A stretch of 64,000 nucleotides of DNA from Typha latifolia. Taxonomy: Eukaryota; Streptophyta; Magnoliopsida; Poales; Typhaceae. The notes under the pieces are model-generated. The model made no database searches. It had not been told where the DNA came from and saw nothing but the letters and a program-made list of their open reading frames with translations. Position 1 is the first letter of the stretch, and each line of letters opens with the position of its first letter. The stretch spans positions 15,838,785 to 15,902,784 of the forward strand of contig CM034103.1 of the NCBI GenBank assembly GCA_019914945.1, written 5' to 3'. Made by a program: the position numbers and the translations under genes. Of this stretch, positions 50,679 to 62,700 are shown in pieces.

Positions 50679-51264
50679 GGGTAGTGGAATTAATCCTGTT
50701 TCTATTTCTCTTCTCCACACGTTATCTATCTAATTCTGTTTTCTTTTTATTTATTTTTACTGTTTCATACCTGCGTTATTTTGTATTCTTGTTTTCAGTG
50801 CTTGGAAGTAGAACGGATTAAAAAAAAAAATCGGCTGTGGACCACGGTGCCGCCAAGTTGCAACCGACTGCGAGACCCATCTATGTCGGATAAATAGACG
50901 GATAAGTAATTTATCCGGGTGATTTATCTGCTCCCGCTTCCTTCCCTATCCTGTCCAGTAACGTGTTTGCTGTTATTCCTCAATGCGAGTATATTTACTG
51001 TTCGCTTTGTACCTCTCTTGGTTCGATGATGCTTTGGTTTGACGCGGGGATCACCCTTGGTTTGTGTGATCACAGTGCGTGCATGTTGCTATAAGGAGGG
51101 AGGCTCCTCTCTCGTCTCTCCTCCGTTCCTCCTCTTCGCTCGAAGTGTAAGATAAGAACGACGTAGTTTACTAGTAAATGTTTCATTCAACAAGTGGTTT
51201 ATATGTTATCTTTACGTTTGATTCTATGCAGAGGGGCAAATCGTTGAATTAATTGGCGGACTGC
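50601..51264 (+). promoter_or_regulatory. TPS1 5' leader with (GAA)n and leader intron
   Basis: A (GAA)16 tract occupies 50629-50677, followed by a possible donor (GGTAGT). Acceptors occur at about 50797-50799 (TTTTCAG) and 51229-51231 (TATGCAG), the last 34 bases before the start codon. So at least one leader intron is likely. A four-codon ATG-TCG-GAT-AAA-TAG frame at 50883-50897 would be an upstream ORF if that stretch is exonic. Transcript data would be needed for the exact leader. Confidence 0.5.
50629..50677 (+). repeat. (GAA)n repeat in the putative TPS1 leader
   Basis: Sixteen GAA units, probably transcribed in the 5' untranslated region. Expandable and of unknown effect. Confidence 0.95.
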
Positions 51265-54200
51265 ATGAACTACAACGAGAATATCATGTCTGGAAGCAAG
51301 TACAACAGCCGGAATCCGACGAGGGTGGAGAGATTGCTGCGGGATAGGGAGCTCAGGAAGTTTAACCGATCGTTTCATCAAGAAGAGAGTAGTAGCACCG
51401 GCGGCAGCGCCAGCACTAGCGGAGATGGTTCCGGCAGAGGACCCGACATTTCCGAGCTGGCGCCGAACGGCGGAGGGAAACTCGGGTGGGATGGCGTCGT
51501 GGTGGCGGATGAGAACGCGGTGGATTTGTTGTCGAGAACGGCGCGGAGTGCCGTGGAAGGGTTCACGAGGCCCGGAGCGAAGCCCATGAAGCAGAGGTTG
51601 CTGGTGGTGGCAAATAGATTGCCGGTGTCGGCGGTGAGGCGGGGGGAGGATGCGTGGTCGCTGGAGATTAGTGCAGGCGGGCTCGTCAGTGCTCTTCTCG
51701 GTGTGTATATTTCCTCTGCTGTAGAATAGTCAATTGTTAGTATTCATGTATTTGAGAATCGCATTTTATAAATAGAATTATGTTTCTGATAGTTTGGAAG
51801 CAAAATGTGATACTAAATGATGAACAAAGTAGGTCAACAATTTTCAAATATTAGAGTTGCTAGCTGAGGGAAACCAGAGCAAGGATAGGTGTCATCTTTA
51901 GTTTTATGGCATGCAAAGTAGGAAAGCAAATTCTCACAATTGCTGATTTGTTTTGCCATAGGTGTGAAAGATGTTGATGCTAAATGGATAGGATGGGCTG
52001 GTGTCAATGTGCCAGATGAAGTGGGGCAAAGGGCACTGACGAAAGCACTAGCTGAGAAGGTCTGTTGAAAATAAGATACCTGTCTCTGAATTATTTGCAT
52101 TCTAAGTTTTCATCTTCTCATGCTGTTGTGTTATTCTTTTTCTTTTTTTTTTTTGTGAAAATAGAGATGCATTCCAGTTTTTCTCGATGAAGAGATAGTG
52201 CATCAGTACTACAATGGGTACTGCAACAATATCCTGTGGCCACTTTTTCATTACCTTGGACTTCCGCAAGAAGATCGGCTAGCTACTACTCGAAGCTTCC
52301 AGTCTCAATTCGATGCATACAAACGAGCAAATCAGATGTTTGCTGATGTCGTGAGCCAGCACTATGAAGAGGGGGATGTTGTTTGGTGCCATGATTATCA
52401 TCTCATGTTTCTTCCGAAATGCCTCAAAGAGTATGATAGCAAGATGAAAGTTGGTTGGTTTCTTCACACACCATTCCCTTCTTCAGAAATTCACAGAACC
52501 CTGCCATCTCGATCAGAGTTACTTAGATCTGTTCTTGCTGCTGATTTAGTCGGGTGAGAAGATCTCTCATTAGATACGTTACTTAGCTTTGGGTGGCACA
52601 TGTCTTTAGACTTTATGCCACTCTGTCCTCCACCATAACCTCCACTTAATCTCTCATGATTCTTCTCTTTCTTCTCTCACCAAAAAAGAAGAAAGAGAAG
52701 AAAAAAAGGTATTAGAGCAGACAAATTAGCTGCACAACTTTTTCTATCTCTACTCGTCCTATTGCGATACCAGAATCTGTTACCGAGTAGCAATTGCAGA
52801 AAGGAAGGTTCCTGTACTGGCTTCCTAGTGCTATTGTTCGGTAGCTGAGATATGATGCTGAATGCTGTAATTTGCTGTCAATGTTCTTCTACTTTTATGC
52901 CAAATCAACTATTTGTTTACTTGATTTATACCTATATTGTAAAAGCACAACACTTTAGATTAAGATACATTTTCAGATAGCGAGACTGAGATTATGGCTC
53001 TCATATTCAATTCTTTGAGATAGTAAGGGAAGATAAAGGAAGACGTGAACCTCAATAGTAGCTTTTAGATCGATCAAAGTGGACGCCATCCGAGGACATG
53101 CTTGGGGAGAAAAGATAAGTTTGTCATGCTGTGCATAGCTTGAGTGAAATATGTATTACAAGGTAATGTCAGTGGATTTGGTACTGTCTAAACTCTAAAC
53201 AACCTTCTGGATCAGTGGTCTGACGTTATGGGCATATTGCCTTCAAGTTTCACTTATGGACTAGCTACACCATCTCCATGTTGCTAAAGATAATTAAAAT
53301 CATAGTGTTCTTATCTGAAATTGTAATACTACTGAAAGTTTCTATATAATGGGTTTGTGGCAAAATCCTGCTCACCATACATGCTTAACTATATCAATAA
53401 TTCATCTGGTTCTACCCTAATATTCTTCTAGCAGAGCTTTAAATTCTTTTTTCTGCTGATTTAATTAGAATTGTGTGTTTGTTATTTTCAAGATGTTTCA
53501 TATCATCACATATATTCAGGCTAAATTATTAACTTTGAGTGCTGTCAGTTTAAATAGCGATTTCATTCTACATCTTTCTTTACCAATTGTTTACTTACCG
53601 AGTTTATGCTTCAGTTTTCATACATATGATTATGCAAGGCATTTCGTCAGTGCTTGCACGAGAATTCTTGGGCTTGAAGGGACACCGGAAGGGGTGGAAG
53701 ATCAAGGAAGGCTGACTCGGGTAGCAGCGGTATAGCTTGTAGTCCAAATAGTTTATTTCATCATTTGCATGATAGTTTTTAATTGTATGTGGATGAATTA
53801 TATAGTCAAATCAATTTATGGAATCCTTCTTTCTTTTTTACCAGATGGACTTTCTAAAGTTATATCGACTGTGGTCATGATCAGATCATAAAATTTTATT
53901 TTGCTTATATCACTCTTTTTATGTTAAATCTTCAGTTTCCTATTGGGATAGACTCTGAACGGTTTAAACGAGCACTGGAGCTTCCAGCAGTCAAAGAGCA
54001 CATAAATGAATTAACACAGCGATTTGCTGGTCGAAAGGTAAAAAAAGCATCATATCAGTGAGTTTGTTGTTTAACAAAGTTCATAGCAGAGAAAAATTGT
54101 GTTCTTGGTGGATAGACCATTAAACTAAAATAGTTTGTCTATAAAAAGGTGACTTCTTATCTCTAATAAGCAGATGCCAAGATTTCTTGGGCTTAATATA

Positions 54201-57200
54201 GCATTTATAAGTAGAATATTTACATATTTAATACTTACGTTATGCCCTCATGTATTTACTTTGTATATGTAAATGAATGGTTTAACTATATATTGTGATG
54301 TCTGATGTAATTAGGGTACTCATTCTTATCTGTAAATTGCTATTGTTTGGCGCTAGGAAGACCGACGGTGGATTATTTTAGTTATCCAACATGATGTTGG
54401 TATTATAAAGACAAACAAACATACAAAATTCTCTTTGTAATTCTATTAATCAGGCATCCTGTTGACAATCCAAGACCGTTGTTGTACTTGTAGGAGGGAG
54501 GAAAAGCTAACCCGGAGAGGCAATTGACATCAGTATTTGTACAATTGACATAACTGTATGCATCACCGATGTGGCGATGTCAGCTATGGTAATGCTGACA
54601 TCAATAACCTGATAAGGCAAGGCATACCTCATCTCAAGTACAATGACATATAAGTATCTGAATCCTTACAATTTGTCCCATTTTGGTGCATATAATGAAA
54701 GATTGGTTTTGGATGAAGGTCATGCTTTATACAGTTTCTCTCACTCAAAGGATTTATTACAACAATTAGATGGGATTTTGTTTTTGAAAGCTTCGCAAAT
54801 CACAAGGATGGTTGATACATGGGAGAGTACCTTCTCTAGAAATTTAACTCTGATTAAAACCAAGTGGATTCAACTTATCAATTTGTTGTGGTTTGGGATT
54901 AGGTTCGATGTTTCTATCGGCTACATCAATTATTCTATTTATCCCTTCTTTGGCATATTATTGCCATTTTGGAACTGTCTTTAATTTATGTCCTTAAAAT
55001 TTACATCAGTCAGAACATTGTGTTGGATCAGTGACATCAGTCATTTCTGTTCTCAAGATTGCTAAACTCTAAACTCTATTTTTAGTTATTCCATCTTATA
55101 TGATTTTTCTGATAGTATAACTGTAAGATGTCTGCATTTGCTCTTTAAAAGAAAAACATAATAATAATTATTAATATTTGTAGCTCCTCTTGACTGTATT
55201 TGTCAAATTCTTAATTTTTGTTTCTTCTCCTAGTTTCTATCAATTATTCTCCACAACTTTCCTCCATCAAGCTGTTATCCATCTAGTCCACAATGCTTTC
55301 TAGATTCTTGAAGTTGCTCTAGTATTTAAGATTTTTAGGGGTAAATATTTTAGGTCTTTAATAAGTGCTTATGCAAAACATGAAGGTCATATTTTTGGCA
55401 GTTTAAGCTGCTGGTTTTTGTGATATTTGTCATGTTTATTTGACAATTGTCATCATCTTCCTGGCTTGGACTTGGTCCAGCACATTGTAAAGCTTACTCC
55501 AAGGTTCTTCCCTTTAGAAGTAGATCGCTAGGGAAAATCATAAACTAAGTTGGCTGAGTGGATCACAAGTTCTAACAAAGTATTCCTTGAGTCAATTGTG
55601 TGTGATTTACTAACTTGGGAATTAATATAAATCATGAACATGATGATAGCAAGAAGACAACCAATCGGTTGGTGGGTTGGCAGGAGTTGATCAATTACAT
55701 CCTTTGATGAAGTAGTTATGTGCATCATGTGTCTGTCCATAATCCTAAACAGGAATGCATGGTCATGGAATATTAATCCCTGGATAGGATCATAGGCATC
55801 ACTGAAGCATTCCTTCCTCTCAAATCATGCATTGGATTATAAGATTGCAATTAAATATCTAAATGTTCTACTTGAGTTATCACACATTTTGTCTTGATTA
55901 GACTGAAAAATTCAAGCTTACTTATTTCATGTTTGTATCTGTATTGCACTGTACATTCATGCTTATATAATGGTTCAAATTAAAAAAATTCTTTATCTTT
56001 TTAATAATTTTGTCTTGTACTTTAGAGGATTTCTTCCATTGATACATTTCATATTTGAGAACTATGATTAACTTCTTTTTCCCACTTTATTGGTAGGTCT
56101 GGATATTTTCTTGTTTGATTTTCCATTATTCATATTGTTGCTTATTGATTTTTGGCACTCTTTTCTTTTTGCAATACAATAGGTAATGCTGGGTGTTGAC
56201 CGTCTTGATATGATAAAAGGGATTCCTCAAAAGATTTTGGCATTTGAAAAGTTTCTGGAGGAAAATTCATCGTGGCGTGACAAAGTAGTCTTGCTACAAA
56301 TTGCTGTTCCAACAAGAACTGATGTCCCTGAGTGTATGCGTCTTTTTTGTATTTTCATTTGTTTTGTTGTAGAATTCATTTTATGCAAGATAGCACTTAC
56401 GAAAACAAAATGGTTTTCTTAACTTTTACATTTGATTCTATATATAAGAGAACATTCATTTATCTTGCCTTGAAATATTAAGTTTTAATGTTTAAATTAA
56501 AATTTTAATGGTGTAAACCTCTTAGAGATGGGGTTATTCAAACCCATTATATTCAAGGAGTAGAGCTTGTATTCAGGTTTTGAGTTCTTTCAAAGATATA
56601 TAAAGGGAAAGCAACCCCACCCAATTTGCTGCTAAATACAGATTTTAGCTTCCTTGTATCTTCCTCAGATGAGAGATGAGGAACGAATCTGCAGTGTTGA
56701 ACATTTGGAAAGTATATAATACTGCATGTTCTTAAAGAAACCCAGTAAATTGAAGCCATGAGAATCCCTAAAATATTACATCATAGTTAGAATGAAAATT
56801 TCTTCCTTTTTGAACTATAGGATCTTTGTTTCAAATTATTCTGAAGTTGAGAGAATTATTCTTTTTCCTGTTGAAACAATTACAACAGCAATCTATTACT
56901 GGTAACTCTTGTTTTTATTATATCAAAGAGTGGATTGTCAAAGCAATTCATTTTTCTGATACGACAGCTGCAATATGGATCCTCATTTGTCTCTTTTGGG
57001 GTACCCAGATCAAAAACTCACCAGCCAAGTGCATGAAATTGTTGGACGTATAAATGGCCGATTTGGGACACTGACTGCTGTTCCCATACATCATCTGGTA
57101 TGTCTCTATTCATCTGGTCTGTCTTTATGGCTGAATTCATACTTTGGAGTGGTTCATACTTCATAGTTTCCATCAGTCAATTTGATCACTACACAATTTG

Positions 57201-60200
57201 CTTTCTTTAACATGTCTATCCCATAGGATAAGTGCATGGTGATACTTGATATATATCATTGTATTATTTTGTGTGGTTTAAGTGAGAGAGTAATTAGAAA
57301 TCTTCCATGCTGTGCAAATATCTCATTAGAGATCCTAATAAATTTTAGATTAGTCTCTTGATTTTCCTATTTGTTCAACTTCCATGCATAATCTACTGTT
57401 AGTTTTTACTTCTTATAGAAGAAGATCCACTCTTTTTTTTAATATATTAACTTTCTTTCAGGATCGATCCTTGGAATTTCATGCATTATGCGCTCTCTAT
57501 GCTGTAACTGGTAATTTTCTGTCTTATATTTAGTTTCTTCTTTGTGTTTTTTCTATAAAACATTTTCTAATTTCTTTTCTTGAATGTAAGATGAAAAGGA
57601 GATACCATGGAAGTAACAAAAAACCCTCGAGATGTGTAATAATTACTTTTGTGTAATAAACTTGTGAGCATTTCATTTGTACATTTGTCTGAATTCTGAA
57701 CAGCCACCAAGTCTTTAATATAAACTATCTGGGGAGATTTTTCTGGACTTTTTCATGCCACTAAGCTCCTTCAATTTATCTGACATTTGATTATACAACC
57801 ACCAAACATTTAGTCCCTTGCAAGTTACAATTACTTCATATTATTTTTCTTATCCTGCTTCTATGAGTCTTACTTTTACATAATTGGAGCTTCTATTTCA
57901 TATTAATATTTGGGTAAATATCATTTTAATTGCACTTATTCTCGCATAAAATTTTCCTTTTCCTAATTTAGATGTGGCGCTTGTTACATCACTGAGAGAT
58001 GGGATGAACCTTGTGAGCTATGAGTTTGTGGCATGCCAAGGATCAAAGAAAGGAGTTCTGATATTAAGTGAAGTAATTACGAACAACATTTCTCATTTAC
58101 TATTTTTTTCTTTCCTTGATGGTTTTATTTTATACTATGCACATCATAGTCACATCATCTATCTGTAATTGTTGATTCTCAGTTTTAATGCAACCAACCA
58201 AATGCCATTTAAGATAACAATAAACTCACCATTCTTTTGTTGAAAAGCCCTGTGAACTTTTCTTAAATATTAACTGTCCTTATCTCTTGAATTACGATTG
58301 AGGAGCAGCTGTTGGTAACTTTATATCATTTTTATAAGGGATTTATGTATTTTAGTAAAGTCTATCAGATGACAAAGTGCCACAATGTAGGCAACCAAAA
58401 TAGTTTTGCACTACAATGATGTAAAACTCATGGTTTCTTATTTTTCTCATTGTAAGCCTGATTTATTTAGAACAAATAAATCAAGCATGTCAATTTTAGT
58501 ATCTTTAGGTTATTATAACAAATATAAGCTACAAGTCTGTCAGCGAGATCATGGAGGCTAAGAATAGTTATGGGTCAAATTAGTTTTTGTCATTGTTTTC
58601 TTTTGATAGTTTACCATCCATTGGCTTGCAGTTCCCTCTTGCTGTCCTGCTTAACATATTTGCTTGTTTATATAATAAGGTAATCTGCCTGCAACATAGT
58701 ATTTATTTCATGCTATATTGTTGCTTTAATTTTTAGTTTGCTGGAGCAGCACAATCCCTTGGAGCTGGTGCCCTCCTAGTAAACCCATGGAATATCACTG
58801 AAGTTGCATCCTCAATAGGATATGCTTTGAATATGCCTTCTGATGAGAGAGAAAAAAGGCACAGACATAACTATGCTCATGTGACTACACACACTGCCCA
58901 AGATTGGGCTGAAACTTTTGTAAGGTAAGGATTTCAATCCTAGTTGCTCAATAAGAACTTGAATATTCTGGTCTTTTCATGAGTTGCTTGTTGTTAGCAT
59001 TTTGACTGGAGGATTAGAATTTTCTTATGGTATTATTTGCCCAAAAGTTGAAGATTCCCTTACTTTTCAACAGCTTTTCATCTGAATCGTGGAGAACAAC
59101 ATGAGTAGGTCATTTGTAACTGCACACTCAAGAAGGTTGTAACTGATATGTGGTCTGGGTACTAAGTTGAGGTGGATTATGTCTCCTGTTCTTACTAATG
59201 ATACAAATCCATACATAAGAGGAAGCTATCCTGCTAAAATCTGTCATAGAAAACCTTTGTATTCTCATATGACATACTTGTTGTTACTTGATAAGGAGGA
59301 CAATCCATCTACTAGAAGGAATAAATCGTCAAAACATAGAACAAGAAATAATGCATTTCAATCATAGTAACATTACATATTATGCAAAAATTCTGAAGTA
59401 TAACAAACCATATAGCATATGAATAAATCTTAAGCAGCCTCAAAGGTTTCATCACATTTACTTGCTTGTACTGTTGGCTTGCTTTATTCTTTCCTTTTGA
59501 TGATTTTAACTTCCATTATGCAACTTATTACAGCGAGTATTCTATGTATTTTTTAGATTTTACTTGCTTGTGTAGCGTGACTATAATTATGAATACTTAA
59601 TCTGATGCGTTCTTGTGCAGTACTTGCGTATATATTTGCTTTTCTGATTGATCTGGTTGGGGTTGGTTTGTTTGGCATCGCTTTCTGGCTTTTATAAAAT
59701 AGTAAATGGTCTGTCATGTTTGAAAATAGTTTTTCTAAATTAATCTTAGAATTTCTCTTACCATATTCTGTTGGCTGTAGTGAATTAAATGATACTGTTG
59801 TGGAAGCCCAACTTAGAACAAGGCAAGTTCCGCCTATACTTCCTTCACAAACAGCAATAGAACGATATTTGCAGTCGAAGAATCGATTGCTCATATTGGT
59901 ATCCTCCTTTCCATGAACTATTGCTCTTATTTCAGATAGATTATAGCTGCAACTTGTATTTCTTTTCTCTTCCTTTATGTTGAAGGGTTAATTTCACTTA
60001 GAATTCTTAAACTAACACTGTTTTTCACATACCTTTTTTATTTTTGTTTATCCACATAAATTAAAATTCTTAGTTCAGGGAGTCCATATAGTTATTTTTT
60101 TATATTAGTTCAGAAGGTCTATGTCAATAAAAAGGTTCATCGGAACATGTAAAAACTAGTGATAGTTTAGAGGGTCTAACTAGAATTATTCCTATGTTGA

Positions 60201-62700
60201 ATCATAAATGGGAAATCATAATGCAATTTTAAGTTATCAAGATGTTGTATTTTGTATGCAATGTCTCATATTATTTTTATTCCAAAATCAATTATGTAGA
60301 AATAACGTGGATTAAAACTGCACAGAAAGCAGTTATGGTGCGTAAAGGAATCATCTTCAAGTTTGTAATATGACCTTTTGAATTCAAAATGGTAACCCAA
60401 GTTTTCCATGAGATTTGTCGAGGATAGTTAGGGCTACTCTTTTCTGTAGTTGATAATGGGAAGTTAAATTTTTTTAGATGTTTTGAATCTAGTTTAGAAA
60501 TAATACTATATGTTCTCCTTTCGAAGAAGATTGTTTAGAACAACGATAGTCGTGCCACAGGCACGGACCGTGCCAACCACCGGCCGTGCCATAAGAAGAG
60601 AGAAAAAAAATAGATACTCACATTCGCCGTCGCCGCTCGCTGATCGCCGTTGCCGCTTGCCGCTCTCTGATCGCCGTCGCCGTCGGCAGCGACGGCGAGC
60701 GGTGGAACTATTAGGAGGGGTGTCGTGCGACACCCCTCCTGCCATGTGCCGGTATGCCACCGGCACGGTCATCCTTGGTTTAGAAGGCCAACAATTTAAG
60801 TAAGCTTTATCTTAGATACCGTGGCCATCAAAAGCATCTAACATGTATTCGCAGAATGTACATGCTTTCCTAGTTACTGCTTATGGCAGTCTTTGTATAT
60901 ATAGAACTATATGCATACTGATTGACAACCATGTACGTTTAGTATGCTCTAATAATCATGAAGAAATCCATTAAATTTTACCCTTCCCAATTGATTCATA
61001 GCTCCATCTGAAACTCCATAGAGCACTGTCGGTTTCTTTCATCTTTTTAGTTTTAATTTAATGCTGAAATTGATAAGTTGGTTCAATCCTCTTGATATCC
61101 TGATGCCAAAATATTAACGGAACTGGAATTTCTCATAACTAGAACTCTCTGCTTGTAAAGATAATAGAAGTAGTGCAGAATGTAACTTGACTCTTTTGTA
61201 CCTATAGCAGTTTCTATTTTGTTGTTCATACATGACTGTATATAGAATACCATAGCAGTCTCTTCAGACTATTCTTACTGCTTCTTTTTTTTAATTTTCT
61301 TACTGCAAAATGTTAGGGTTTCAATGCAACATTGACAGAGCCAGTTGAATCCTCTGGAAGAAGAGGTGGAGATCAGATTAAGGAGATGGAACTCAAATTA
61401 CACCCAGATTTGAAAGCATCTTTGACAACTCTTTGCGACGATAAACAAACAACTGTTGTAGTACTTAGTGGAAGTGACAGAAGTGTCCTAGATGATGTAC
61501 TATTATTAAATTAAAATCTTGCTTCTTCCATTACATGAATTTATTAACTAATTTGTTTTATTTTCCTACAGAATTTTGGAGAATTCAACATGTGGTTGGC
61601 AGCTGAAAATGGGATGTTTTTGCGTCTTACAGGTGGAGAATGGATGACAACAATGCCAGAACACCTTAATATGGATTGGGTTGACAGTGTGAAGGTGCTT
61701 TTCACTTTTCAATCTTTCATTCTATTGCAATATTTTAATGTTCTAGGCATGTGACATTAACTGAACTTTTCCAGCATGTGTTTGAATATTTCACTGAGAG
61801 AACGCCTAGGTCTCACTTTGAACATCGTGAGACCTCACTTGTATGGAATTACAAGTATGCAGGTAGGACATGAGATTCTCAATGACAGAGAATTCTTACA
61901 TTATGTTTTATGCAAAGTTTTGTGATCATGAACACCCTCACTCTTGCCATCACTTTTTAGAACACAATCTTTCTTTTTGTTGTTCAGATGTTGAATTTGG
62001 AAGACTTCAAGCAAGAGATATGCTGCAGCATTTGTGGACAGGCCCAATCTCCAATGCGGCAGTTGATGTTGTCCAAGGTAGCCGGTCAGTTGAGGTTCGA
62101 TCTGTTGGGGTTACCAAGGTCTGTTACATGTTTTCCTTTTAGAAAAGGATAACTCAGGATATTAGTAGTTCATCTCTTGAGCTTTCACAATTCTTAATAA
62201 CTTTGTAGGATACCTATTGCATTCTAAGTAGGATTTGGAACATTTTATAATTTCTTGAAAAGGATATTTCTGGCTGTTGAGTCTGGCTTCACCACTCGTC
62301 TGTCTGTCCTTTTTTTGGCTAACAAAGATATCAAGGATCAAATTGTGAATTAAGTTTGATCAATCTGAAATCCTTCCTTTGTTTGTTATTTTACTATTAA
62401 AAGTATGAGCCAAACTTTATATTTTTTCTTGGCAATCATATAAAAATAATAATTGAACATAGAACCCTCAACTTTAGTGACACATAAAGCACTGACAGCT
62501 TCTAGATGTAGGTGACAGCATATCAGCAAGTTTTTAACTCATTATTGGTTAAGGTGTCAAGATAAATTCCATCATGAAGGACCTTTTTTTTCTCTCTGCA
62601 GGGTGCTGCAATTGATCGCATTTTGGGAGAAATAGTTCATAGTAAAAGCATGGTTACTCCAATTGATTATGTTCTCTGTGTCGGCCACTTTCTTGGAAAG
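51265..62700 (+). CDS. TPS1: Class I trehalose-6-phosphate synthase (TPS1 type), 3' end outside window
   Basis: Makes trehalose-6-phosphate from UDP-glucose and glucose-6-phosphate, the sucrose-status signal that inhibits SnRK1. Sixteen coding exons: 51265-51700, 51962-52059, 52165-52553, 53615-53729, 53936-54037, 56183-56333, 57009-57097, 57462-57510, 57972-58072, 58737-58924, 59781-59898, 61317-61496, 61572-61694, 61775-61862, 61988-62118, 62602-62700; 819 codons in phase. Class I marks: N-terminal extension with [13 protein letters not shown], then a GT20 domain from about residue 111 ([71 protein letters not shown]). The C-terminal phosphatase-like domain opens GFNATLTEP (613-621), lacking the DxD of active phosphatases. 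First ATG chosen; the Met at 51286 (MSGSKYN) fits family starts equally well. About 120 residues should lie right of 64000. Confidence 0.95.
59985..60192. mobile_element. Mutator-type MITE in TPS1 intron 11
   Basis: A 208-base element with imperfect 34-base terminal inverted repeats (left end GGGTTAATTTCACTTAG; right end, reversed, GGAATAATTCTAGTTAG; 23 of 34 matches). A perfect 9-base target-site duplication TATGTTGAA flanks it (59976-59984 and 60193-60201). Nine-base duplications are typical of Mutator-like elements. No coding capacity. Confidence 0.78.
60541..60777. mobile_element. hAT-type MITE with GC-rich core in TPS1 intron 11
   Basis: A 237-base, strongly GC-rich element in an AT-rich intron. 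Ends CAACGATAGTCGTGCC and, reversed, CAAGGATGACCGTGCC agree at 12 of 16 bases. A perfect 8-base target-site duplication GTTTAGAA flanks it (60533-60540 and 60778-60785), as for hAT elements. The core has CGCCGT repeats and a 28-base palindrome (60713-60740, 13-base arms). No coding capacity. Confidence 0.82.

Noticed and set aside
54643..54984. 113-codon open frame in TPS1 intron 5
   Set aside because: Runs inside an intron with good borders, has no recognisable domain, and its composition matches AT-rich intron DNA.
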